From Pectinophora gossypiella (taxonomy: Eukaryota; Arthropoda; Insecta; Lepidoptera; Gelechiidae): DNA of 64,000 nt. A program made the position numbers and the translations under genes. The stretch lies in NCBI RefSeq assembly GCF_024362695.1, contig NC_065404.1, positions 11,138,604-11,202,603 on the forward strand, read 5' to 3'. The notes below the pieces were generated by a model. The model made no database searches. It was not told where the DNA came from and saw nothing but the letters and a program-made list of their open reading frames with translations. Shown piece after piece: positions 1 through 12,567 of this stretch. Position 1 is the stretch's first letter. Each line of letters starts with the position of its first letter.

Positions 1-2190
1 GTAATGAAATAATGAGCAAAACTTAAACGAGCTGTAAAATTTACGTTTCGTGCAGCTTGAAAACAGAGCTCTCCGGAGATTTCCACTTACAAAACTGAGT
101 TAACGTTTTGTTTTCTATGTGGTCCTTTTTTCCTGCAACTTGGATTTACCTTGCAACTACACTCGGTACATCAAAGTTTATAGTTAAGCCCCTAATTGGA
201 CGTACACACTTTATAAAGGTCCAGTCTATGATGGATTACCAACGATGCCAATAGTTGAGAAGGTATCCTACCCCAAGCACATCATTAGAATTCACTCATT
301 TAACGTCTAGTATGAAATGATTAATGATGTAATAACGCCTCATAATTTCGTTTGGCAAATTTGAGAGGTGAAAAGGGGCATCGTATAAATTATCTTCCAG
401 TAAAGTCCCTTAAAAATAAATGAGAGAAAAATGTATTAGAATGAAAAATTTGACAACTGGATATCTTCCAATTTCTATTTCAAGATAAATCTAATAAGGA
501 CCGCAGTCTTGAAGTGGACACTCGAGTTGACCGGGGTAAGAACAAAAGACCTAGACTGGGGATATATAAGCTCCGTCTAGATATCTAGGAAGCTGATTAA
601 CGTCAGTCGGGAGTGGTAACTCGGGGGGAGGAGCGGCAAACAGCAGGATTTATTGTTAATGGCCCTTAGCCAGACGCTAAACGCGATGAATTCCCTAACC
701 CAAATAGAGTAGTGTTGCTCACACAAATAGGATTGTACTCCTGATTTACTCTTCGGGAATCATGTTCCTTTTGTTATTTCTTATCCTTTCGCCTCACTAC
801 GTTTCCTGGAAATCAGTAAGCAAAAAATGAGATAATAAATATTGTTCCACGATGCCTGATATACAATTACTTTTATTGAGGATTGTGGATGAAATAAGGC
901 GACTTATGTCAAAAATGTAATGTGTTTTTCGGTAAGGATATTTTTTTACAAATTATATACTTGCGAACATATCTCGAATGTACTTCACACAAATTGTACT
1001 TCACACTTTGGTTTCAACTTACGAGCTGCGAGTCAAGTAACAAAACATACTTAGTTGCAACTAAGTAAGTAACGCTAAAGTGTACCTTCCTAACTTCTTA
1101 GACAAGAAGTCAACAAACACTCCCCTGTGCAACTGTAGAATTAGTTTATGAAAGAAATATCGATGGAATTTTTTAAACTTTTTAGGGTCAAGTTTCTCTC
1201 ATTCCTCTGAAGTTTATTGCGCGTAAAATAGTCTGCGGAGGGGACCCGCTTTGTTTCAAACGACACAGAATGGAGTTCGGGAAGCGAAACTTTGTGAAAA
1301 TATTGTGCTGGGTATTAATTGTTCCTGACGCTCTTGCTATTTCCACATTTTTAGTGCATTCTGCGGTGTGGATGTCTCTTTCGTGTTTTCCGTTTTTTTG
1401 TTAGTCTATTATACTGGTACTACGGACTAACGCCTTTCAATTCTCTCTATTTTTAGTTGAACTTGTTTTCATTATATTGCGTACAAAACGCGAATAGATC
1501 TAAACTTTTAAACAACGAATGAACAAAATTTCTTACTTACAGTGTAATCTGATTTAAAAGCTCTCTGGTTTACACCTACCTCATTGCAAATTCCGCGGCG
1601 TATCTAATCAGACTGGCCACAGGATGGAATAAAACGTCTAACAAAGCGTATAATCCCGTTGTAGGGTTAAAAACAAAATGCTCACCCCCTCAATCCGACT
1701 CCGAAGATTAGAAAACACGTTTCCGAGAGCTCTCGAACAATTTTCCGTTTACGTAGCGGTAATTGTCTTAGAACAGGTACGAAGCTATCTCTCGGTCGGT
1801 CGGTACAGGGGTCTGGCTTAGCTAAAGGACGGTTGCTTTCATTTTATATTTAAAAGAAGAATAAATCTTGCTTGACAATTTTGTAGTTTATTTAGACTTT
1901 TCCACGCTACAATGCTTAGCTCACTGAAGATTGTAGACGGCTCCCTGATTTAATAGTCGGTGTCTTCAAAATTATATGAATTTCATTTAATTGTTTTTTT
2001 ATTACCTGCTGTTTCTAATTAAACTTTCAAAATTATGATGTTGTTCCTCAAAACGCAAGAGAAAATAAGTGCAAGTGAAATAAGTGCAAAATTGATGCCA
2101 ATATTGACAGTTATTATTTACCTTTCTACGTAGTTATCTTTGCCCAAATTTTGACCAATACACCACCAATACTTAATACAAAACACCTCG
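1..2190. other. AT-rich noncoding DNA, nothing recognised
   Basis: No open frame here shows a known domain and I see no RNA gene or recent transposon. A TATATAAG at 563-570 is followed by TCAGT at 603-607, but the spacing (about 40 bases) is too long for a normal core promoter, so I do not call one. Likely unique intergenic or intronic sequence. Confidence 0.6.
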
Positions 2191-2236
2191 TTTTACACAG
2201 AGACTTCACATTGACGTTATCGCACACGCGCATCTG
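2191..2236 (+). repeat. Fragment of a dispersed repeat of unknown class (copy 1)
   Basis: This segment, containing ATTGACGTTATCG followed by ACGCGCATCTG, recurs in the same orientation at 17724-17769, including the upstream TTTTACAC. The similarity stops on the right where the SINE at 2241 begins, so this copy may have been cut by that SINE. I do not recognise the family. Confidence 0.5.
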
Positions 2237-2240
2237 CTGC

Positions 2241-2440
2241 ACCTGATTCTCTGAAAGTAAGATGATCCGTGCTTCCTAAGGCACGTTAAGCCGTTGGTCC
2301 CGGTTACTACTTACTGATGTAACTTAGTAGTCGTTACATGAGGTATGTCAGGGGCTTTGGCAGTCCAATAGTAACCCTGACGCCAGGGTTGATGGGGTTG
2401 GTAATCCACCTCACAACACCCCACACGACAAGAAGAAGTG
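2241..2440 (+). mobile_element. SINE, 5'-truncated (tRNA head missing)
   Basis: The start carries the block shared by most SINEs of this window: CTGATT..AAAGTAAGATGAT, CCGTGCTTC, then GGCACGTTAAGCCGTTGG. It continues through AGTAGTCGTTACATGAGG and a CCCTGACGCCAGGGTTGATGGGG stretch matching the complement of the SINE at 9155-9370. The tRNA-like A and B boxes are absent, so this is a truncated, dead copy. No target duplication was found. Confidence 0.8.
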
Positions 2441-5400
2441 TATCGCTGATTGAGTTAGAAACCCTGCTTTTATTTTGTTAAATTGACAGAATTTTATTTC
2501 TGAGATCTGTCCAGAAACCTGCAGTCAAAATTGTCAATTTTATTGTTTTCTGTGTCCCAAAGAGTGTTTCCAGTCTTAGGTCGATTGTCTAAGCGCAGTG
2601 CGGCAGCGGACGCCGCATCTTCGCCGAAACCTCCGATACGGAACGTGCACTGAATCCCAATAACTGTACTGATTTTATTTTTGCCTTCTTGATTCCACTA
2701 TCCAATAGTTAACCGTACCTCGCTATAGGCACTAAAATGAGTCTGCTTTACGTATTACTTTAGCCAGCTTTATGAATGTTTGAAATAAAATTGGAAATGA
2801 TATGGCTTTTTAAGTTTGGAAGCATTCCATTTTGTTCGTACTAAAAATCTCAGGTACAATTAAATTTTGCGTTGCGGTACAGAAATGCAGTGTAGCTTCC
2901 GCGTATTCAAAATATTTTCCTCTGAGAATTTTTCATAATCCAAAAAAAACTTTAAGAGTAGGTAGTATTAAACAAAACGACCAGTTCAGTACAATTATTT
3001 TTTATATTTTAACAAAGATAACATTTTACAATCGTCTTAACCTACTGTTGCATAGTGATATCAGTCGATATTAGGTCGATAATTTTTTTATCCACCTAAC
3101 AGTAGTAACAAATAGGTACATGATCGATACATATGACCCTACAATTTGTTTCAGTACAGCTCACCGGAACTACTAACGGCGACGTGTTACATTGTGTTAA
3201 TACAAAACTTACTTACGTAAGCACATTGTACGTAGCATAGTTTTTTCCACCGTAGTTCGTAGTTCTGAGTGACGTAAGCTTTCCACCCACGCCCCGCCGC
3301 GCGCCGTTACGTACCTTTATTATCCCCTGTACTCGAAATCGCCAATAGCCTTGAGTATAAAATAAAAACTTTTTCATTTCGACTGCGGAGCTCTGATTTT
3401 ATTTGATACCCACGGATTTCAAGATAATACTTCCTAATCAGCGTCGGATTTTATGGCTGGCTTTATGTTTCGGGCTCTAATAGTTCCTTTTGCGTAAATT
3501 ATGCACAAATCAATTCGGCTCTGTAAGCTGGGCGTTGGTAAATAATTCAGGGCTAATTGTAACGAGGGTCCGAGTCCGCAGTAAATGTTCCCTGGGAACC
3601 TCATGCCCGCAAACATTCCTTGTTTTCCTTATCTCTCTATGAGAATCTCCTCTCGCAGCACTTCACCACGATTCGATTGTCTTCCTGATTTCCTAAGTAC
3701 CTGAAATCGTGCTTGTAAAACGACAAGATAAGAACAACGCTAAATGTAATCACACAAATATTTAGTTAGCCACTTCTTTAACGTCTGAGATGGAGTTAAT
3801 TTTGCTACCGAGCTATTTCTAACTCTCTAGCCTTCCTGGAGTGAGCACAAAAAGATACAGCCAGTTGGCTCCAAATGAAATCGCAATGCTGCCCCTCACT
3901 TCGTTCTAGATTCTGTCTGCGTCCACTGTGCTCGGACCCCACTAATTTAATTATTTCATTAAAATAATCTTTCCAAAGTCCGTGGTCTGCACACTGCACT
4001 CACTATTACATTACTGCTGTGCTCATTCGCAGTAATCAACCCGAGAGCCAATCGTATTGTTAGTTTTACAGATAAAAACTTGTGCATAAAATTATTCACT
4101 GAACTAAATAAGTTTTCAGATTTGAATTTTAAAAGACGTTCTGTCCACAGCGGCAGCTTTAAACAGTACAAATAGCCTTAAAATTTAATCGTTTTCCGCA
4201 AAGATTTTTCCATGAAAAGTTTTCCACTTCAAACTTTGCCACTTCGCCAAAGCCGAGTCGCGTTTAACAAAGCTTTTTCATACTTACATTTTTATATCAG
4301 GAATGGAACGTCACGCTCGGTTTCATCGGCGCTCGTCCGCCCGACCGCGAAAGTAGCGAAGTACGCACATAGACCGGTAATAGGTGGCGCTTTATACGAT
4401 ATTCCAGTCACGTTTAGAATTCCTTATATTTCATCTTTTTCTACGGTCCCGAAAAATGTCATCGAATACACATTTTCCCGTAATCCTCATAAGTCTCATA
4501 GCCTCGGCGGCGGGGACGGCCCCCGCACAACAAGTTCACGCCGCGGCGTGACCGGCATCCACAATGCCACCGGGAACGACGACAAGCAAACCTTCAATTA
4601 ATAGTCTGCCAAATTATCTATCTCGAGACCTTGACAAGTCCAGCCTCGTCTAATTTACTTTTCTTAATAACGCTTGCTTTTATTATTTGGCGGGCAACAC
4701 CCACGAAGGAAAAATTGTGTACCGAAAAGTTTAATTGCTAACGAGTTAGTAACCTAGACAGAACAGGCGCGTGTTAGGATTTAGGGAGAATCCTGCTCCT
4801 TATCGGAACAGGTCGGAACATGCACCTTGCAGCGCGGAGCGTCGAAAGTTTCCGACAACAGCGCAACTAGTTTGGAAGCTTGGAAACTCCATCAGATACG
4901 TGAGCGCGAGCGATTACCTGCAGCTACTGAGACACGGTAACAAGGTGACATATCTTGTCGACTCCCACGTCTACCACTGCAATATGCACGGAAGTAGATA
5001 AGCTCGAGCGTCATTAACTCAATATTAAACATGTTCTGTTGTTGCTTATAAACTGAGCCAGACAAACAAAGCCAGACAGAACAAAGGCATTACCGTTCTA
5101 AGCTGCTTCTACACGTCTACCTATAGACAACACTCGTCTCAATGCATAGAAGAATGTTGTCTTCGCGAAATCAAGCCGAATCCGTTTTGTGGATTACTTA
5201 CCTAGGTAAGTATCTATTCAATTTTTCAGAATATAATCCACTGTAATACCACTTACAAGAAAATACATAAAAACTTTCTCGTTTTTATGTAAAGTCGTAC
5301 TTAGCAGAGCAATAGCAGTGTACTTTAAAACATTTTCTTTGAATAATGCAAGTACCTATCTCCTTACTGTTCTCTAGTGTAATTTTCCAAGAATGTGTTC

Positions 5401-5544
5401 TAGAAGCATGAACATTGTGTGGAAAAATATGTTTAATGTAAGTCTTCACCTTAAAGAGTAGGGTATCTTAAGTTTACGGCGGCCATATTTCAACACATAG
5501 GTTGTCCTGCGGGCACTAACTGGTGAACACAGCTGGAGTTGCGG
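2441..5544. other. Noncoding DNA
   Basis: Mostly AT-rich DNA with no recognised gene. Around 3270-3320 there is a short GC-rich patch. The longest open frame, 129 codons at 4212-4601 on the plus strand, has no domain I recognise and includes a GC-rich palindromic stretch, so I treat it as chance. Nothing else is supported. Confidence 0.55.
4536..4551. repeat. Perfect 16-bp GC palindrome
   Basis: TCACGCCGCGGCGTGA reads the same on both strands. It lies in a GC-rich stretch (about 4500-4565) that also holds GGGGACGGCCCC-type inverted sequence. It could be a dimeric factor site or cruciform-prone DNA; no function is shown. Confidence 0.6.
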
Positions 5545-5830
5545 TGCAGTGACAATGTTTGGCCGGGCATCGCGCAGGCCGCCGGCGTGCGCCGCATCGC
5601 AATGAGCCGAACCCGCCGCCCACCACCAACACTCTAATTTATAGCAACGGTTAATTACCTACAAGAATCTGACTCAGCCGGCTCCGACAACAAAGCCCGC
5701 AATGGACCCGCGTGTTTGCCCGTCGACACGTCTAATCAATCCGTCGCCATAACACGCGCCGTCTCCAACAAAAGGCGATTCTTAAACATCACTAGCATCC
5801 ACCGGTCCTCACTAATTAACGAATTGTCTT
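5545..5830. other. GC/CpG-rich island with homeodomain-like cores
   Basis: A sharp rise in GC and CpG (CGCAGGCCGCCGGCG and similar) is followed by AT cores such as GGTTAATTAC, CTAATCAATC and CTAATTAACG. The mix of CpG-rich blocks and TAAT cores is typical of developmental enhancers in insects, but no conservation evidence is available here. No coding frame is supported. Confidence 0.35.
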
Positions 5831-7345
5831 CTACAAAGGTAGGATTCCCCATGAATACTCATCTGTTTATTTGTTCAGTTTCTCTTTGAGCGGCGACTAA
5901 TTAATATGCGAAATGTGTATCGGACTGAATACTGAGAAAAGTTTTGCTATTTACGACACTTCGGTTAAAACTTTATATTCATAAAGCACATTTAATTATT
6001 ATGTTAACGAAACCTTCTTTTGAATAAAATATTAGACATGGCCTGTCAAAGGGAATTAAGTCATAATTTACCTCATCGTAAACCGGCGAAAATATTCGCC
6101 TAATGAAAAATGAGGACTAAAAAAAACCGTAGGGAGAAAAAGAAATAAACATGGCTTAACTTGGAAGAAGTGAGAATATAAAAAATGCATCTATACAGGA
6201 GAAAGTAGTAAAATACAAACGAATGTTTTGTTTTTAGTGCTACGCGGAGGTCCCTGGGAGGTGTTTTCGGTGTTAAATTATGCAGAAATCAATTCCTTTC
6301 CCGGACGAGCGCTGCGAGCTGGTAAATAATACATTCGTAATTGTAACCGAGCGTGGACCGGCGAATGTTTCAGTTATGTCCGGAACGCCGGATTCATGCT
6401 GCTGCCGGCCTGCGGAATCAACAGCTTCGCCTCTACTACGCATCACAATATTATTTTACTGTCATATCTAAAATATTCAAGTTGGTCTAATAGAAAGCTC
6501 GGTGAGGTAAAGGTACATAGTTCAGCTTGCGATAGATGTACTTCTGCTGCTTCTGCGTGAGCTTATGTTATTTTGTATGCATTATGTCATATCTAAGAGT
6601 TACTCATCTATAAAAATTTATTTCTCAGAAAATTCTATTAAATTTTAGTTTTGAATGGAAACGTGAATGTTGGAACAAACCAAATACATTACCCTGAAAA
6701 CTTGAAAGAGTTAAATAAAAGTAATAAATGCCAAAGATACCAACTTGAATTCTGAGAGAAACAGAATCGATAGTTCGCCAACGTCTGTAGCCAGCATAGT
6801 TACACGAAGAATGCGAAAGTTCTTTCAAATTGTTCCAGTCACTTTCCCTTTAAAAAAGCTAGCGAGACACTTATAAATTCTTGGCGTGTATTATCTGTAC
6901 GTTGTTCAATATATTACTGCGTTAAGCTCGTAACGTCTAGCGAGCACTTAGTATCGGGGCTCCGTTATTGATGGTTCAGAACGACAGTATTTCAAACATG
7001 GCTGCCATATCGCTCTGACAATATTCACTGCTATATGCCTCGAATATTACTATCGCAATGTTTTATTTGTTTATTTTTAAAAGTTTATTGTACACACAGG
7101 GTTTAACTCCACTGACTTTATGTCTGACGCGACGCCCGTTACATCTACATTTGTTTTGTGAAAATAATATGTATTAAGTGAGACTGTGAAACTTGTTATA
7201 TTGATAAAAAAATGCAAAGCTGTCGTTATGGATTATAGAACAGAACGACCAATTAAGTAACAAAACTGTTAACATTTAACTGGTAATATTTTATCAAAGT
7301 TTAGTATTTGTAACATAAAATGCTCATGACTAATGAACTAACTAA
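5831..7345. other. Noncoding DNA
   Basis: AT-rich; no gene, RNA gene or transposon recognised. Short open frames at 6280 and 6625 lack any family resemblance. Confidence 0.55.
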
Positions 7346-7385
7346 TAACACGCGTGTTAACCATTACACCACCGGGTCCTCCTCC
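7346..7385 (-). repeat. SINE head fragment (A-box region)
   Basis: On the minus strand this reads GGTGGTGTAATGGTTAACACGC, split here as GGTGGTGTAATGG and TTAACACGC: an A-box-like tRNA head similar to the one at 15458. A 14-bp palindrome TAACACGCGTGTTA (7346-7359) sits at its end. No B box follows, so it is only a remnant. Confidence 0.4.
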
Positions 7386-7675
7386 TAACCATGCGAAATT
7401 CTTTCGATTTAAATTTTCTCCTTGTGAGTTTTCCTAAGCACTACCATTGCTATAAAAACAAAAATCATTAACCAGTCTTGCTATAAAAAAGTCAGTGTGT
7501 CCTTGTAAGGATTATAATATCGACATAAAGTATGACTTTCCTAAAAAAATACAAATCAACTTAGTTATCATAACACGCAACAGAATAATGATGGATGCCG
7601 GAATTTGGGTTGGTTTCAGATTGTCTAGGTAGCAATATGATTATATTAAATACTAAGTATATCGCGAAGCATTTA

Positions 7676-7790
7676 GCAAGAAAGAAAGAAAGAAAGTATT
7701 TATTATTAGAGGACGCCACAGCAACAATACCAACACAGTAGGAAAAATATAACTTACACAAAATTACAATTATCCAATATCAATTCCATT
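7676..7790 (-). mobile_element. Non-LTR retrotransposon 3' tail with (TTTC)n end
   Basis: Read on the minus strand this is GTTGCTGTGGCGTCCTCT, then AATAATAAATACTTTC, then a TTTC microsatellite. The same order, GTTACTGTGGTGTCCCTT, ATAATAAACA, (TTTC)n, occurs at 30340-30446 on the plus strand. A conserved 3' UTR ending in a microsatellite is characteristic of several LINE clades. Only the tail remains; no reverse transcriptase codons are visible. Confidence 0.6.
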
Positions 7791-8239
7791 TTCAATATTA
7801 TTATTTATTATTATTTATCAATTATCATTTGTCCTATATCTGATCGCAAAATTACGATTTATCTAGTTCGTATTTTGTTTCACACATACACAGTTTTCAA
7901 AAGTAGTAAAGAAGCAGTGCAAACCCGGGATAATTCAATGCTAAATACGTTCTTACTCAATCGAAGTCAAATAAGAGCAAAGCTTTTATTTTCATTTTTC
8001 TTGAATTTTTAACGACTTAGAATACGATCAAACATAAGCATTGGCTAAAAACAAAGTCTGACCTTAAAAGGTTTGTTTTACTTATACCAACCTAACAACT
8101 ATTACCAACCTCAATAGTAAGTAGCTTTTCTTAGAGCTCTTAAATATTTTTTTATATTTCCTTAAAGATAGGTAAGATTTCTACCAACGTCACATATTTT
8201 GTTTCTCTTATGTCATTTCTGTAAGTTTCATTTTTTCAT

Positions 8240-8300
8240 GCTATTGTATTGTTACTGTGGCGTCTCTATTCTTTGCTACTTTCTTTTACATGTCGCCTTA
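8240..8300 (+). repeat. Possible LINE tail remnant
   Basis: GTTACTGTGGCGTCTCT followed by CTACTTTCTTTT resembles the tails at 7676-7790 and 30340-30446, but the poly(TTTC) end is degenerate. A third, older copy is the simplest reading. Confidence 0.35.
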
Positions 8301-9154
8301 GAACGCAGATAATAGAGCTATTGAAAATAATTCCTTTGTCATTTAAAAGCCCTGATCATATTCCCATCCAACTCATTTCACCGTGCCACTTGACACCGGC
8401 AGCAAAATGTGAAGTGACGTTAGTATTGGTGCCAATATCGGAATCCAATCAACGTTGTGATTGACAGTCAAAGCTGTCCGTCTACCGGTCAGCAACCGGA
8501 CCGTCCGAATATCCGACGATTTCACCCGGTCGGCCGTCGACGCGTGCTCGAATGACCGTCTTATAGAACTGTTCTTGCTGTATCTACCGGATCGGATAAT
8601 CTATTTAAAATATTTTTAGAACAACTTTTATTTATTTATGTTTTAAATCTTTTTATGCTGGTTTGGGAGCGAATAGAAACACACAACGCACGCTTACTGC
8701 AACAGCTGCTGATTAACTGATCAAAACATTGTTAATAATTTATATAATTCCCATAATCCCAGATTATGAGCCTGCTATTTCCACCTTCCTGTGACATACA
8801 TAAAACCAATCAGACTAGTTATTATTCAAGAACGTACGGCCGGGCGCATGGCGTGCGAAACGCATTGCAATTTGTTTTGTACAATCAACATCACCAACTA
8901 GAGCTTTGTGCATTATTGTACTCCCTCGTCCGCCTGCGCTCCTGGTATCCAATCTGATGATTAGCACCGCCTAGCTCTGAATATAAATGTCGTGTTTTTC
9001 TTTAGCTGCTTATCTATTTTTTATATTTCTATATCAGACTAAAATAACATAGGACTCTAAAAGTAGCAGCAAGTATTTTTCTGATTACTTGTTCACCCCA
9101 TAAGGGATTACGGGCGTGAGTTTGTATCTATCAGACTTAAATTTGATCTTGTTG
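8301..9154. other. Noncoding DNA with a possible repeat edge
   Basis: Nothing gene-like. The block 9094-9130, whose complement reads AAACTCACGCCCGTAATCCC, looks like another common lepidopteran repeat adjoining the SINE that follows, but I could not bound it. Confidence 0.4.
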
Positions 9155-9370
9155 ACTAATGACCAACCTCATCAACCCTGTCAGGATTACTATTGAGCCG
9201 CCATAGGCCCCTCACATGTCTCATAATAACGACTACATAATTACGTAAATAGGAGCCGGGACGACTGCTTAACGTGCCCTCCGAAGCACGGATCATCTTG
9301 ATTACTTTTGGAAAATCAAGTGGTCAATGTCCTAACCAAACTAGAAATCACAAAGTGATTTTTAAGACTT
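9155..9370 (-). mobile_element. SINE, minus strand, head truncated
   Basis: The complement holds the shared central block (AAGATGATCCGTGCTTCG, GGCACGTTAAGC) and the same 3' part as the copy at 2241-2440, including AGTAGTCGTTAT..ATGAG and CCTGACAGGGTTGATGAGG. The tRNA-like head upstream of the CACTTTGTGATTT segment is missing. No target duplication was identified. Confidence 0.8.
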
Positions 9371-9564
9371 CAAAAATATTCAGATTGGCTACTTGATAAA
9401 AAGTCGTGGAAATTGAAATTAAAGTGGAAATTAAACAAGTAGATCTCGTTCAGTCTATCGCTTCTACTAGTCTAATCTTTGGATTATTACCTTGCCCAAT
9501 TTCCGACCAAGTTGTTTATGCAATTTGCGGCAAATCTCCAATAAGGCACGTTAAAACAAATATT

Positions 9565-9605
9565 ACCTTAAAATCAAATCAAATCATTTATTCGCATAGG
9601 ATTCA
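9565..9605 (-). repeat. LINE tail remnant (TTTGA-rich)
   Basis: The minus strand reads GCGAATAAATGATTTGATTT, a short polyadenylation-like end with TTTGA repeats seen at 3' ends of insect LINEs. Only about 40 bases remain. Confidence 0.35.
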
Positions 9606-12401
9606 TGGTTTTGTAGACAGTTGGTAGGTTTTATGTTTCAAGTATCACATGATCCGCTAGATATAGTAAGTAGGTAGGTACCTAATTATCTAATATAACG
9701 ACGCCAAATAAAGATTATGGGCTTCGAAGTTTTAATATACCTCTATATTTGAAACCTCTGTCTACTCCATAAGAGATACTACCACGCGAGTCACAGTGAC
9801 GATTCGAAATAAAATTTCCCTGATACGTGAACCCCATTCAGCAACTGAGCTCGATTCGGATTATAACTAAATAACCTCCGAGCCAGCAAGATAACGAACT
9901 ACCAATTATACACGTATGTGTCCCGAATGTGAAATAACACCGGCTTTTTATAGTGTCAACGTAAATAAAAGTAAAAAATAACCTTATGTTTTTGAAGTCG
10001 GGTAAAAATAAACGAATGCTGCGTTACAGTGTATTTCGTTTTTTGTGGCAAAGAAAGCTAATTTAAAAAATAAGACAAGGTCGTTCTAACAATTTAAGTA
10101 CCTATTTACATTGTGAAATTTGAAAATAGCTGAACATTGTGTATTCGGAAGATTTAAAAGACTTATATCACTTTGTTGATTAATTTAATTATGAAGTTGA
10201 ACGAATAAAATATCCATATAAATCATGAGCACGACATGAGTAGTTATTTATAATATTCTTATGGTAGTCATGCAAGCTAAAAATGCTTTACAAAAATACC
10301 CAACCCAAAATAACCCCACACAAGACCTCCAGAGGCGCAAGATATTTTTATGTTGCTCCTAGAATTCCAGCCAATCCCATTTAGATCGAGATCAAGTCTA
10401 TTCTCCTTGGAAGTTGTTCAGACGTCGAAAAAGGAGCGAACATCACACGGGTAGGCCATTTTTCATCCCGGCAAGGTGTAACATTCCCGGGGGAAAAGTA
10501 TAGGAGCTGGGAGAACTGCTAATAACACACACAGTTTATTATAAAAGTCTATCCAGCGATATGAACGAAAATAATTTGGCCTGAAATTGGCGTGAAATAA
10601 ATATAATACAGGCCCTTGATATTGTAATCAAGAATGCAGACTAAATAGACGACGTATATTTTGATAAGTACTTAATAAATATATTAACAGTCCTCGCGTC
10701 ACAGTATCAATAAAGATAAGTAATACAATAATTTGAAATAAAAAGTCAAAAACCTACATCACCTTTATTCAAATAACCAAATTACAACCGACCACTATAA
10801 TGGAGACCAGACCAATATCAGTATGGATATATGACTTTCCATCTTATAAATAATTCTGGGCAATAAAACCAAACGTATGGCATCATTCCAAAATGTAACT
10901 GCTGAAATATGCCCCTGTACTGGTACTTACAAGAGTAACACTCGGAGAAACGAGAACCCTTTTTCCAATAAGGATGATCGAACGTCGGAGTTTCACGTCG
11001 AATTTCTTGGGCAGTTAGAAACAAGTTGGGGCAGCCCTGGCCGCAGCAATATCGGCAAGTTGGCCGGCCGCAGCTGGCTTGCCGCCGCCAATGTCTCAAT
11101 AATCCTCAAGGTACCCTCCTAATCGACTCTTCCTTAGTTCGACGCAAGTGTGACTAACTGATTAATTCTGCAACTCGGCGTACGTGCCCGCTCTGTCTTC
11201 GCCCATTATTGTTTGCCCCGCACTTTGGGCCGCTCGTGTCCCATTATTGAACGATATTTGGGCTATTATTGGTACGGAGCCTTCTATTTATATGTTGTCG
11301 AAGGACGGCCGTTACACACTATTGCGTCTAGTTTGGGATTGTAATTGCCGCTATTTTGTTAGATTGGATCCGAATTCGTTCGCTTAGCTTTAATGGTTTC
11401 TTCTAGTTCGAAAGGATACCGTACAATTCAGCTATCGTATGCATTGTTTTTGTCCCGTTCAATTTCGAATGAACCCATTACGTTGGGAAATGGTGTATAT
11501 ATTCAATGGCAACATTCGGTGGCTCTCTGGACTAATGTTTCTGAGACAACTCCGCTTATAAATTAATTAACGAGACCAGTGGTCGTTAGGAGCCGCGGTC
11601 GCGAATTCTTGCAACATAATTAATTGGCCATCACTCTCGGATGATACTTTACTTGACAACCATTAATTTTTAGTTGCAGTTCACATCCGGATCAAATTAT
11701 TATTTGTCAGTTTTACATCATGCCGTAACATCGTTAATTTCAGTTAATATGTAATTAGAATCGGTCACAAACTCGGAGGATACCTAGTACCTACACTCGT
11801 CTAATTTCCACCCAGCTACTAACTGTATTTATACTTATCTGACTTATCTAATATAGCCAAGGTTGACCCACTAGCCTATCAGAGCAAAATCAACATTACT
11901 GGCACCATTATTAATAGTTTCATGCTCGACTAATTTAGCAAACAAAATAATTGCACGTTGGCAAAGAACTCCAGTGAGTAGGAAGCGATATACGTGATAT
12001 GCCGTAAATCAAAACATCTCTATTAATATGACTTTAACACTGAGTTACATATCACTAGGCTTATTTTAATTTCTTTCATCAGAGTGCAATATTATAGCAT
12101 TTTGTCATCCAAATAATAACTTTTAACCACTATAAATGCTTTAGATCCTCTCGAAGACAGCTGGCAAGAAGTTCCTTCCTCATATAAATGGGTGTGCTCT
12201 TATGACTCAATTGGTATGCGGCGGAACATAAATCTCAAAAAGTGGAACGATAAACAATATCATAGACAAGAGTATTACATTGTTAGTTTGTTACATAACA
12301 TAATATACATAAATATACGTCTTACGGCTGAGGCACAGACTTCTCTTCAGTCAACCGCAGGGCTAAAGCTGCTCCGCTGCGAGTTGGTGTAAGTAATTGG
12401 A
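9606..12401. other. Noncoding DNA
   Basis: No recognised gene. Includes TAGGTACCTA at 9675-9684, one of a set of AGGTA dyads in the window. An open frame at 10877-11122 ends near CAAG/GTACCC, which resembles a splice donor, but the protein has no family resemblance and I do not call an exon. Around 11560-11660 AATTAATT motifs lie beside CpG-rich sequence. Confidence 0.45.
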
Positions 12402-12567
12402 ATTAACGTGCCTTCTAAGTACAGAATCTTCCTACTTTCCAATATGTCCTAGCGAAACAAAGGTTCGTCTCACAAACTGATTTCGATAATTCCTTCATCA
12501 GGAATCTAACCCGGACCTCCAGATCATGAGCCTATATAACGCTCTAACCACAAGACTATGGAGGCTA
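12402..12567 (-). mobile_element. SINE, minus strand, diverged
   Basis: On the minus strand: CCTCCATAGTCTTGTGG (A-box region), TTAGAGCGTTATATAGGCTC, then a B-box-like GGGTTAGATTCC and CTCACAAAC..CACGTTAATT. This is the head and centre of the same SINE family as at 29007 with many substitutions, so it is an old copy. The 3' half is lost. Confidence 0.75.

Noticed and set aside
563..607. Core promoter (TATATAAG with TCAGT)
   Set aside because: Spacing of about 40 bases does not fit the usual 25-30, and no exon follows.
4212..4601. 129-codon protein-coding gene
   Set aside because: No domain, no splice or promoter context, and it spans GC-rich palindromic DNA where stops are rare.
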